Positions 55,278 through 64,000 of a stretch of DNA of 64,000 nucleotides are shown here, in pieces (within the stretch, counting starts at the first letter, position 1; the number at the start of each line of letters is the position of its first letter). Below the pieces are notes generated by a model that did no database searches, was not told the origin of the DNA, and was given only the letters and a program-made list of their open reading frames with translations. Where the stretch lies: contig ML996687.1 of assembly GCA_010356995.1 (NCBI GenBank), positions 311,803-375,802 on the forward strand, in the 5' to 3' direction. This stretch comes from Trichodelitschia bisporula (Eukaryota > Ascomycota > Dothideomycetes > Phaeotrichales > Phaeotrichaceae). The position numbers and the translations under genes were made by a program.

Positions 55278-58016
55278 ATGGCCAACAATTATGGCAACAC
55301 GGCACGGGACCGGGCCCATGCCACCCTCGAACCATTGTCGGTGACCACAAGTCTCGTATCTCTTCTTAATGTCTGCCTTGGCGTCTGTTTAGAACTGAGA
55401 AAGCTGCGATATCAAGCTCCGGAAGGGCGCGCACCGCTGACAGCTATGCTTACTGACGTCAAAGCGCTGCGGTCAATTCTGGTTTCGATGGAGGATGCGT
55501 TCGAGGAAGTTGACACCGGACCACCGGTCAGTGGGAAACTCGCTGCTTTATGGAAGAACCTCCTGCTAGCGGTTCATGATGGGGGTGATGGATTGATGAG
55601 CCTCGGAAAGCTTGTGAAAAAGGTGAACCAGGACATCTCCATGGATCCTAACCGGAGGTCGATGGGTCTTCAAGCGGTAACGGAGCACATCTCACTCCAA
55701 CGACAGGAGGTGCAGGCGTATAGAGACGCCATGCAGCTCGTATTACACACAGTCGGCTTGTAGGTTACCATTCGCGTTGCTGTTAACACTTATCGCTTCG
55801 GTACTGACAGATGTTAGTTATGGTCTCGTGACAACCCAGGAGAACTCGATAAAGGCACGGGAAACCCCGGATGCATTGAGGCAAAGTGTAAGCCGCCTAG
55901 CAACGAACCTGGATGTACGACTGCTCTCCCTGGAGGCCCATATCCGAAAGGACAAGCAGCACAGCGACATGGCCAGGATCGGTCGTCTCAAAGATCTTGT
56001 CCGTTTCGCAGCCACGGTGATATCTGCTGCCTCTGCCATTCTCAACCAGCGAGAGCGATCCAACAATATCGATTCCATTGAGACGGCACCTTACTCCTTG
56101 GAGATCGATGCCTGGGGTCGAGCCGAATCCGGCAATATATCCCTCCCGAGTCCTTCCCCGGCTGGCCCTGAGCAAGAAATCGAGTCCGCGGACGACAGTC
56201 CCAAGGCCCTGCCTGTTTTCCCGTCCATGCCGGTCCGGTTTCCGGGGTCTTCTTCTGCCCGGAATCAGCCACCGCGTCGCCAGCCATCCATCAACCAGTT
56301 ATCTGCCCCGCAGTCTGTGAATGCGCAGCCGTCGCGCGGCACATCATCGCGCGGCACATCATCGCGTGGTCATCCTTCTCGCGAACAGGCACAAGCTTTT
56401 GACGAACAGGACTCAGACCTATTCCGCGAACAGGCTTCGGACCTATTCCGGGAGCAGCCGACCCACACGTCTCGCCAACAACTTCCCCTAATATCTCGTG
56501 ACCAGGCCCCTCAGATCTCTCGTGAGCAGCTTTCCCGCACGGCACTAGGAGCATCGCCAGACTTTTCGCTCTCCTTTACTCGCGCAACAGAACGCCAAAA
56601 GCCAGGTCCGGAGCTGCGCCGTCAACCTTCGGATACTCGACGGCAGCCACCGGATCTGAGGCATCAACCATCGGATTTGAGGCGCCAACCATCGGATCTG
56701 AGGCGCCAACCATCAGATTCGAGACATCAGCTATCGGAACTGAAGCGTCAGCCATCGGAACTGAAGCGTCAGCCATCAGAACTGAAGCGTCAACCATCCC
56801 AACTGAGACGTCAAGCACCAGAGCTGCGTCATCAGCGTTCGGACCTGCAGATCCAACCAAAGGACCCTCGGAGTCAATCTTCGCGGTTGCAGAGCAAGGT
56901 CCAAATTCCCGTACCACCGGAGCAATGGCAGACGACTCCTGACATACGTAAAAAGCCTCGCGCCGCGACAAACCCCCTCCCCTCAGCAGAAAATATCCGC
57001 TCTGCAGAGCCAAAGAGACTGGAAGGTACCATAACCCCTACGGCGCATCGAAATAATACGCCGTTGCCTGTGACCAAAGTGCCGATATTGCACCACAAAA
57101 AGTCGCTGTCGTTTCCGACGCTATGGGGAGGAAGGTCCAAAGAGAGTGTCGGAAGCAGCAATAAGGATGCCGCGAGCAGCACATCGAACAGCATCCAGGG
57201 GTACGGAACAGCGATGGTTCGGCTGAAGTTTGTTTTTGTCGGAAATGGGGGCAGTGGAAAGACTTGCTTTCTCATGTGAGGATACCGAGTCCATCTTTGA
57301 GACAGGAACTGACTGCGGCAGACGGGCATCCAAAGGCACGATGCCGGAGGTATGTGGCTTGTGGTGAGAGACATCTCCGCTGACGAAGGTAGATTTATGC
57401 ACCAACAATATTCGAGAACTACATCACCAACTTCGAGGTCGATGGAAAGCGCGTCGAAACAGAGCTGTGGGACACGGCCGGGCAGGAAGACTGGGACCGG
57501 GTCCGGCCGTTGTCCTATCCCGACACAGACGCCTTCTTCATTTGCTTTGGGATTGATGACCCGTACAGTCTTGAGAATGTGCTGGATAAAGTGTGTACTC
57601 GATGCTTGTACCTGCTAATCGCCGCTAACTGCTCAGTGGAACCCCGAAGTTCTTCAGTTTGGCCTCAATAAGCCGATCTTCCTGCTCGGTCTAAAGAGTG
57701 ACCTTCGCTTTGACGCGGGAACCATGAGCAAGCTCCTCAAGTACCGGCAGCATCCAGTGTCACGCGCTGAGGTGTGTTGCCCATATTGCTTAGCGGGGCA
57801 GGCGCTGACATGCACCAGGCTGAAGAGGTTGCGGGAAAGATCCGGGCGGTCCGGTATATGGAATGCTCTGCAAAGTCAGGCGAAGGAATCACGGAGATCT
57901 TTGCTGCAGCGGTGCGTGTCGCACTTGAGCAAGGTGCGCAGCCAAGGAAGTCGTCGAAGACCCAGAAGAAGGGCTTGAGGGCGCGGCTGTTCAAGTCTGT
58001 GGACGAACCGTTGTAG
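55278..58016 (+). CDS. Fusion of STAND-type (PigL_N-like) N-terminal domain, heptad repeats and Rho-type GTPase
   Basis: An 832-residue protein in six exons: 55278-55759, 55818-57275, 57322-57349 (28 nt), 57393-57590, 57637-57771 and 57819-58016; all phases close. Residues about 15-235 are helical and begin [19 protein letters not shown], as in the N-terminal domain of fungal STAND/PigL proteins, which precedes NACHT or NB-ARC modules. Residues 240-630 are low-complexity, with [13 protein letters not shown] and eleven R-x-Q-P-S-[DE]-L heptads (about 427-503). Residues 630-832 are a Rho GTPase: P-loop GNGGSGKT (636-643), switch [10 protein letters not shown], switch [25 protein letters not shown]4 GLKSDL, Rho-insert-like [14 protein letters not shown], and G5 [11 protein letters not shown]. 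It ends [11 protein letters not shown] with no CAAX prenylation box. GTP binding looks intact; membrane attachment, if any, must come from elsewhere. Confidence 0.88.
56614..56844 (+). repeat. 21-bp minisatellite encoding eleven heptads (R-Q-P-S-D/E-L)
   Basis: Eleven in-frame 21-bp units. The middle ones (CTGAAGCGTCAGCCATCGGA type) are nearly identical and the outer ones diverged, a pattern expected of recent central expansion. Confidence 0.9.
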
Positions 58017-59868
58017 TAAGACGAGTGGGTAAGACTTATAGCTGAAGGTAATAACGGGCAAGGTTTAAGTAGATGTTTCTTGGTTCCTTGGAGGAGGCTG
58101 TTAGTGAGGGCCACGTTTCGATGGAGTAGATGGTTACTGAGGAATTGAACGCACATGGATATGGAGCTGGCTGAAACCGGGCAAGTGTCTCCACTCGCGG
58201 AATAACCTCCTCTTGCTAGACGCGCGCGTGAGCGGCGATCTTGTGTCTTCGGTCGTAAGGCAGTTACGCCTTACCGTCGTTGTTCCGCCCACATGACACC
58301 GCGCAGCGGCAGCTGGGGGTTTGCATCGGGAACTCGGCTCCTCAAACGCGGTCTCCGGCCCCCGCATGCCAGGAAACCGGCGCGGCAACGCAGATCGACA
58401 GGTAGGGCTTCGAGTCTGTCTTGCCCTATGACTTACATACAGTAGTTCTAGCCCGGAATGCGTGGCAGGCCACAGGCGGGAGAATTGGCGATACACACGT
58501 CAGCCCGGAGTCAGCGCGCCTACCAGACGCGACGAGAGGAGACCGCAAGGGTGTTTGGTCGGGATACTCTATTCGCGAGAAGTAAGAGATGCAAAGAGTC
58601 GGAGACGATTACATACAACTACGAATAACGACGTCGTACCGCCCCCTGCCCCGCCCCCCGCCACTTGTTTCCGATCGCAGATCTCGGCTATATGCGCTCG
58701 GATATCACGCTTTGCCGTTTGGAGTAGCTCTGGCGACGTGTGAGCGGCCCACGCCCGGCGCCTTTCAACCTGCAGCCTCCCCCGCAGCTCCCGCTGCAAG
58801 CTGCCCGGCTCGGCTAGCCTGGCCCTGCACAGAATGCTGCACGACTGCACGACAGCTTAACCCCGCATTGCGCCCTTACGCCGTTGAGGACCCCACATCC
58901 CGTTGCCTGCAGCACGCAAGGCGATGCCAGCGCCGCTGAGGTCGAGAGCGGCGATTGGCTAAGCTGCCTGCGTGGTTATCGGCCCAGTCTGGGGTCCGGC
59001 TGGGGCTGGGACTTGATGGTGATGCCGGATGCTGCGACGGGCGGAGAGGATGGGAGGTAGCGGTTGGAGGACTTTTACCGCTGACTCTTGGATGCTGTCG
59101 AGCCAAGTGGGTAATGTTGTGAACGTGAACTTCGTGGAATTTGAGGGTATCGTATTCCGTTGCGGAGAGCAGACGCAGTGAGGGTATCAGAGTCAAGTGC
59201 GATGACCACGAATCTGGCACAACTGCCATCTAACTTGGATTATCATCGGCGGGCACGTCAAGCGGCTGTCCGCAAGAACGAAGCAAATTTGCCCTAAGTA
59301 GTCTCTCGACAGTCCGTTGGTCAGCTTGAGTAATCTTCCTCCATCAAACATCCCCTCAGCATCAGCACTCTGTGATGGCCTTCACGGTCGTGCAATTCCC
59401 ATTGTCCCATCCTAAGTCCATCTGCCCATTACCTGCTTTGAAAGCGGTACACTCTCGCATCCGCACCGGCGGACGCCGCCCATTGCACCGCCTTATTACT
59501 TCCAACAGCCGTTAACAGCATTAGGCCGCCGACATTTTCATTCGTAAAAGGTCGTCGGAAAGCCCCATCCCCAAAGAGAATTCATAGCAGCCGAATGATT
59601 GGCGACTCCATCGCTTCTCATCCTCCCATTCCAGTTCCCATTTTTCTGTGCTCCCGGTCGGCCGTCATGGGTGTCGTTGTCGTGCCCATAAGAAAAAGAA
59701 TGATCCGCCGCCAATATATCCCGAGAGGAACCTCTAAAAGACATGGCCAGGAAAGAAGTCAAATCGAACACCGACCCCCATTGCACCGATCCCTTTCTCG
59801 TACAAACCCATAGATGACCAGTGTGACGAACCCTAAAATCAGATCCTCCTCCCACCCATAGAACGAGT
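58017..59868. other. 1.85-kb convergent intergenic region
   Basis: Tail-to-tail spacer between the STAND-Rho gene and the bHLH gene. No supported gene; small open frames only. GC-rich around 58640-58960. Confidence 0.45.
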
Positions 59869-61344
59869 TCACATTCCACCCAACCTCGCTTTGATTTGCG
59901 CATTTCTGGATATCAACTTTTCCAAAAACGTTGCCGCCTCCATCAGCATATTGCTTTTGCTCAGCCCGCCAGCGCGCAACTCAGGAACCAGGATTCCTAG
60001 GTCCTCGAACCCCTGCTTTATCTGGTTCCGGCGCTTTTGCTCCGACAGGATGTGATTATTGCGTTTCTGCTCCTCGGTCAGGTTTTCGCGGTGAGCCTTC
60101 CCCTTGGCTGCCCTCGCTGCCGCGCTGCTATCGGCTCCGCTCTGCGACCCGCCAGCGCCATCTGCAACCTGTCCTGGAGCAGAGGCACGGCGCCGCTTCG
60201 CGCTGTTCGCACCTTCGCCGTTCGTGGTTCCAGGGCTAACTCGGCGGCCTGTACCCTTCTTCTTGCCTTTCTCCTCAAAGGCTCCGCGCTTGTTTGCCCG
60301 CTCCTCGGTGCCATCATCCTCCCTGGCACGCTTCCGTGGACTCATTTCCTGAAGGCTCGCGCGCCGCCTTTCACCAACAGGACTGACAGCGCGAGAAGTC
60401 CCAGGCGACTCTATGCGTTCAAGGATGTGCAGATTTTGCAGGAGGCGCGATTCAATGACTTCAGGGCGCTCAGTATCCGACATAGGCGTGAAACCTGTGC
60501 CATTGAAGTGGCTGTCCGAGCCGAAGCGGTAGAGGCGATCGACGGAGCCAGATTCATCGGCGGGGCGGGTTGGTGCGGCTGGTGCAGAAAATGGGTAGGA
60601 GAGATTATGAGCGGAGGCCTGGACGGCCGTGTTGAGTGGAGGAGGCATGACATGATTAGGCGGAGATGTGGTTAGCGGATATCTTGCGGCTGACGCAGCT
60701 GACGGAGTGTACTGCGGAGGTGGAGACGATGAGGAGGATATAAAAGTAGCCGCGGAAAGCGCGTTCGAGGGAGCGGGGGCAGAAACGGCGCTTTGTAAGG
60801 GTGCATGAGAGGTCGGTTGCCCTACGGCTGTTGCGAGCACGTTGGCGGCGTTCAAAAGGGCATAGGACTGCTGAGGCAGATGATCGGGAAAGGTGTGATA
60901 GCCAGTCCCTTGCTGTTGTTGATATTGTTGTGGGTAAGGGTTTTGGTAGGCGGGCATTTGGGGTGTCGCAGAAGCTTGAATGAGGGTGGGCGGGGCTTCC
61001 TCGATCAGGAAAGCCAGGCTGTCCCCGCCATCCAGGTTCTCTCCAGTCTGGCTAGTACTATGGCCTTGCACCTGAGTAAATCCTGAGCCTCCCAGTGAAA
61101 ACTGCATCTGTTGGCTAAAGAAATTGCCTAAGAATAAGTCTTCGGGACTGTTGAGTAGAGGCTGATGATCGGAGGCGCCGGGAGGCTCGGAAATACCCTC
61201 CTCGGTGGGAAAGGTGTCTACAAAGAAGGGATAGTCAGTAAATGCGCTCGCAGAAAGAATAGCGATATTGTGGTAAGCTATTAGTGACGACTCACATCCG
61301 AATGGACCTGCCAGAGTGGCCATCGAGGGCGCTTCAGACGACAT
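59869..61344 (-). CDS. bHLH transcription factor (Ino4/Fus c 3-like)
   Basis: A 465-residue nuclear protein in two exons (61344-61296, 61217-59869). The 78-nt intron (GTGAGT, ACTGACTAT, TTGTAG) is a multiple of three and stop-free, so an unspliced message would also stay in frame with 26 extra residues. Most of the protein is disordered: a Gln/Tyr-rich stretch (YPQQYQQQQGTGY), Ser/Pro-rich segments, SPRKRAR and KRGAFEEKGKKKG basic clusters. The C-terminal 72 residues are the bHLH: basic region RNNHILSEQKRRNQIKQGF, helix 1 with ELGILVPEL-like sequence, loop GLSKS and helix 2 NMLMEAATFLEKLI. The His-x3-Glu-x3-Arg pattern predicts E-box (CANNTG) binding. No long leucine zipper follows. Confidence 0.88.
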   Translation of the reverse strand: MSSEAPSMATLAGPFGCESSLIAYHNIAILSASAFTDYPFFVDTFPTEEGISEPPGASDHQPLLNSPEDLFLGNFFSQQMQFSLGGSGFTQVQGHSTSQTGENLDGGDSLAFLIEEAPPTLIQASATPQMPAYQNPYPQQYQQQQGTGYHTFPDHLPQQSYALLNAANVLATAVGQPTSHAPLQSAVSAPAPSNALSAATFISSSSSPPPQYTPSAASAARYPLTTSPPNHVMPPPLNTAVQASAHNLSYPFSAPAAPTRPADESGSVDRLYRFGSDSHFNGTGFTPMSDTERPEVIESRLLQNLHILERIESPGTSRAVSPVGERRRASLQEMSPRKRAREDDGTEERANKRGAFEEKGKKKGTGRRVSPGTTNGEGANSAKRRRASAPGQVADGAGGSQSGADSSAAARAAKGKAHRENLTEEQKRNNHILSEQKRRNQIKQGFEDLGILVPELRAGGLSKSNMLMEAATFLEKLISRNAQIKARLGGM

Positions 61345-63642
61345 GTGCGAATGGTACGCAGGTGAAAGGCGGACACGAGGTGGACGATCCTACAAAGCTG
61401 TATGTGATATGCGAGGCGAGCGTGAGAATGCGAGTGGTGATAGAGCCGAGACGAAAGGACGTTGTGCTCGCGGATTCATGGTCTGATTCCACTACCAACT
61501 ACAAGCACATGTAGCGCGTTTGCGTGCGAGTCAGGCGCGGAACACGCCCTCAACAGCACGGGAAGCTCCAAGCAGTTGCAAAGAGCACACAGGAAACTGG
61601 CGAGGAGCCTATAAAGCGAGTTGGCGGAAGCTTTTGGAGATGGTGGGGGAGGAGTTGAGGTGAGGCGAGATTTGCGAGCTTGGGAGGCGCGGGCGGGGAA
61701 GTGGTGGGCAGGCGCACGACTGGGTAGTAAGGTGCGGGGACTAGGGTGGAGGTGAGCAGAGGAGAGAATTTAGCAGCAGAAGGGCAAAAGGATATGTATC
61801 GTAGGTATGTAGACGAGCTATAGTTTTTGACGATGAACAGGTAGATGGAGAAGAAATTGGTGTGAGGTTGAGGGATGAGGTTGGTTGAGGTTAGGGTATA
61901 GCGGACGGACACAAGGCAGAATGGAGGTTTGAATGCGATGAGATGGAAAGCGAGGAGACAGGACTGGGGTCTGGCTTTCCTCTTAGGACTTGAGAAGTAA
62001 GGACTGGGATAAGGTGGAGACTTGCAGTAGCGCGATGTGAGGGATGGGTTAGCGGAGAGAGGAGAGTGGGTTGAAGAAGACTAAAGAATAGAAGCGGAGG
62101 CAGAAGCAGAGAAGCAGGATAGATCACATGCAAAGAGCATCCTGAGCTACCCCAACGCCATCGAGTTTGCTGACTACGCAGGACGTTGGTTTGCGCAAGA
62201 GTACTTCGTAGAAGGTCGGCGTTGGCCGCTGTGCTTGTACCGTAGCGTGAAGCGGGAAGGGGGCGTGCCGATGCAGATATGGGGGGGTAGAGGGGGGAAG
62301 GGAGGGGTTGGTGAGGCGGTCAAGCCCTAACAATAGGAGGGGGGCCCCCTACTTTACGGCGTCTTCATCATTGCAGAGGAGGTGGTAAGCTCTAACCATG
62401 AAAGGGAGGACCCCTACTCTCACAGCAGAACTGTCAGTCAGCAGGCATCAGGCATCTCAACCACCAGCATCAAGCATCGCGACTACAGGCAATGGGGTAA
62501 CAAACGAAGCTCCACCATCTCATTCCATCGCCATGTTACTGTCCATGACAATGATCTCCACCATCCCTCTCCTTCCCTTCATTCTTCCCTAACACAATCG
62601 AATAATCGGCTGGCGCAGGCATTCCAGTCCTTCACCTTTACTGGCGCTCTCTCCCCACTCCTTTCACCGTCGCCTTCCATACTACAGTGCTTTGCTCACG
62701 ACGTGCTGCGTTCGCGTAAACGTTCACCAGAAACACCCAGGCAACTTCCACACTCCTTTACGTCCGAAGCACAAGATCGAGATCCCAAACCAAAAATGTC
62801 TAGCGCCAACCACCTTTGCACGGTAACTCTCGTCTATCTAGAGCATCCTTGAGCCTCCAATCTGGAGCAAGCTCTCGGATCTGTTTCTAGCTATCCGAGC
62901 CGGTTGCACTTTTGCAAGCTGGCTGCTACGCAATGGTTTGAGCTTCGACCAACGTCAATCTAGAGCACGGAATGAGAGCAGGATAGGGCTCGTATACTTG
63001 TTTAAGCTCCGTTGAATAACTTCCCTTCGTCCGTCACGCCCACATCCGCTTCCTCTCTTCAAGTGGACGTATGGCCTCGCAAACCCCAAGAGATCCAAGG
63101 ATATCCCACCACTCCCCACCCGTTGGCGCGACTCAGCCTATCCCATTTCTCTATTCGCTTTATCCCTCTTCAAACAAGACTCCAGATCGCTCCCCCAGCC
63201 TAGCCCCCCCTACCTTCCAGCTCTGGCTGCCCTTGGCTCGAGCTAGTCAATCTCCCCATCTCCTAATCTGTCCCCATCGCCGCAAACGTCGAGCCAGCTA
63301 ACCCTTCCGCGCCAGTGATTCCACTGGCGCCGGTAAACCCGCAATATCAGCTTGATCTTCGCGCGGTCTGTCCACCGACGACTGTTTCGAAACTCCCTTC
63401 ATCGCATGGCGGTTCAGGTACCTCAGCCTACTGCTTACTGCTAAATCCAGCCCCGGCCCTGACTGGCTCCAATCCGTGCCTCGGCTCTCACCACTCCATC
63501 TGTCTCGATCCTCAACTCTTGACCAGTCTACCTCCACTGACCGCGCTGCTCATCGCTGTGAATCCGAAACGCCTCCTTCCTCCATCTTACTCACCCTCCA
63601 CCTACCCGCCATCCATGCCCTGGTGGCATTCTCTCCGCAATC
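61345..63642. promoter_or_regulatory. 2.3-kb divergent promoter region
   Basis: Head-to-head spacer between the bHLH gene and the gene starting at 63643. The left half is purine-rich on the plus strand (a CT-rich leader for the bHLH mRNA) and the right half from about 63010 is CT-rich for the plus-strand gene. No gene is supported within it. The length is unusual and fits a long-leader regulatory gene. Confidence 0.45.
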
Positions 63643-64000
63643 ATGGCCAATGTTAGCCCGGCTCTGCTCGGCGCCGCAAAACCGTAAGTCACTTTCCCAT
63701 GGTACATGTTCGTATATCCCGCCCAAAGCCCCCTCGGAGAGCTCTCCGGTCCATCGTTTTCAAGCCTTCTCGGCCGTAACCCCGCCCCTGCCCTAGATGA
63801 CCTCTGCTAATACTCAATGTCAACCAGGATAGCCCGTGCTTTCGCCCTTGCCTACCTCTCCGCCACCACTCCGCGCCTCCTGTCAGCGCTGCTTGGTGTT
63901 GCGCGTGGCAAGAGATCCCCAGCGGAAGCACATTCCCTCGTAAGTTGCACGGACAGCCCGCCTCGTGGTCTTTGCCCCCTTCCCCATGGAACGTAATTCC
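63643..64000 (+). CDS. Unidentified gene, 5' exons only (runs off the window)
   Basis: Two exons are visible: 63643-63683 and 63828-63939, followed by a good GTAAGT donor at 63940; intron 1 is 144 nt with GTAAGT and AACCAG ends. Spliced, they encode about 51 residues beginning MANVSPALLGAAKP and continuing IARAFALAYLSATTPRLLSALL, moderately hydrophobic and lacking acids, so a membrane protein or an organelle-targeted start is possible. The phases agree (2, then 0). I do not recognise the family from this fragment. The ATG is preceded by a long CT-rich leader typical of genes in this genome. Confidence 0.6.

Overview
This window comes from the nuclear genome of a filamentous ascomycete (Pezizomycotina). 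Introns are mostly 42-60 nt with GT..AG ends and CTAAC/CTGAC-like branch sites, leaders are pyrimidine-rich, a lone dispersed 5S rRNA gene is present, and several families are typical of filamentous fungi (Pex14/17-type peroxin, AsaB/CmcJ-like enzyme, Zn2Cys6-ankyrin protein, PigL_N-type N-terminal domain). The class (for example Dothideomycetes) cannot be fixed from the sequence alone. All exon coordinates were read by eye; codon arithmetic closes for every multi-exon model given, apart from one acceptor flagged as ambiguous in the RXT3 gene.

Layout. 1-7.2 kb: 5'-truncated xanthine dehydrogenase (+), a short-chain dehydrogenase (-) and, across a shared promoter, an FAD monooxygenase (+). 8-14.4 kb: housekeeping genes for a three-KH RNA-binding protein, a Pex14-family peroxin and the INO80 subunit Ies2. 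14.4-19.2 kb: a gene-poor island with a broken, unrecognised gene peppered with TATATA tracts, small tandem repeats and a 5S rRNA gene. 19.3-29 kb: zinc alcohol dehydrogenase, Ctf8, a Zn2Cys6-ankyrin protein, ribosomal protein S8, ATP synthase OSCP and Btn1/CLN3. 30-38 kb: histone-deacetylase subunit Rxt3 with His/Gln-rich tracts, and bifunctional PFK-2/FBPase-2. 39.8-44.6 kb: a fast-evolving Ser-Pro-repeat protein followed by a 262-bp tandem duplication and a gene-poor stretch. 44.6-52 kb: LITAF-domain protein, phosphomannose isomerase divergent from an Mnn11-type mannosyltransferase, SDHAF4, and an AsaB/CmcJ-like enzyme. 52.3-58 kb: an RNI-type leucine-rich-repeat protein followed by the most unusual gene here, an 832-residue protein with a fungal STAND-type (PigL_N-like) N-terminal domain, heptad repeats and a C-terminal Rho-type GTPase without a CAAX box. 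59.9-64 kb: a bHLH factor and the first exons of an unidentified gene that runs off the window.

Most genes are independent housekeeping units. Possible functional pairings are the XDH/SDR/monooxygenase trio (oxidative catabolism), the divergent PMI-Mnn11 pair (mannose supply and mannosyl transfer), and the LRR and STAND-Rho neighbours (both with architectures common in signalling or recognition proteins). The last is only a suggestion from context.
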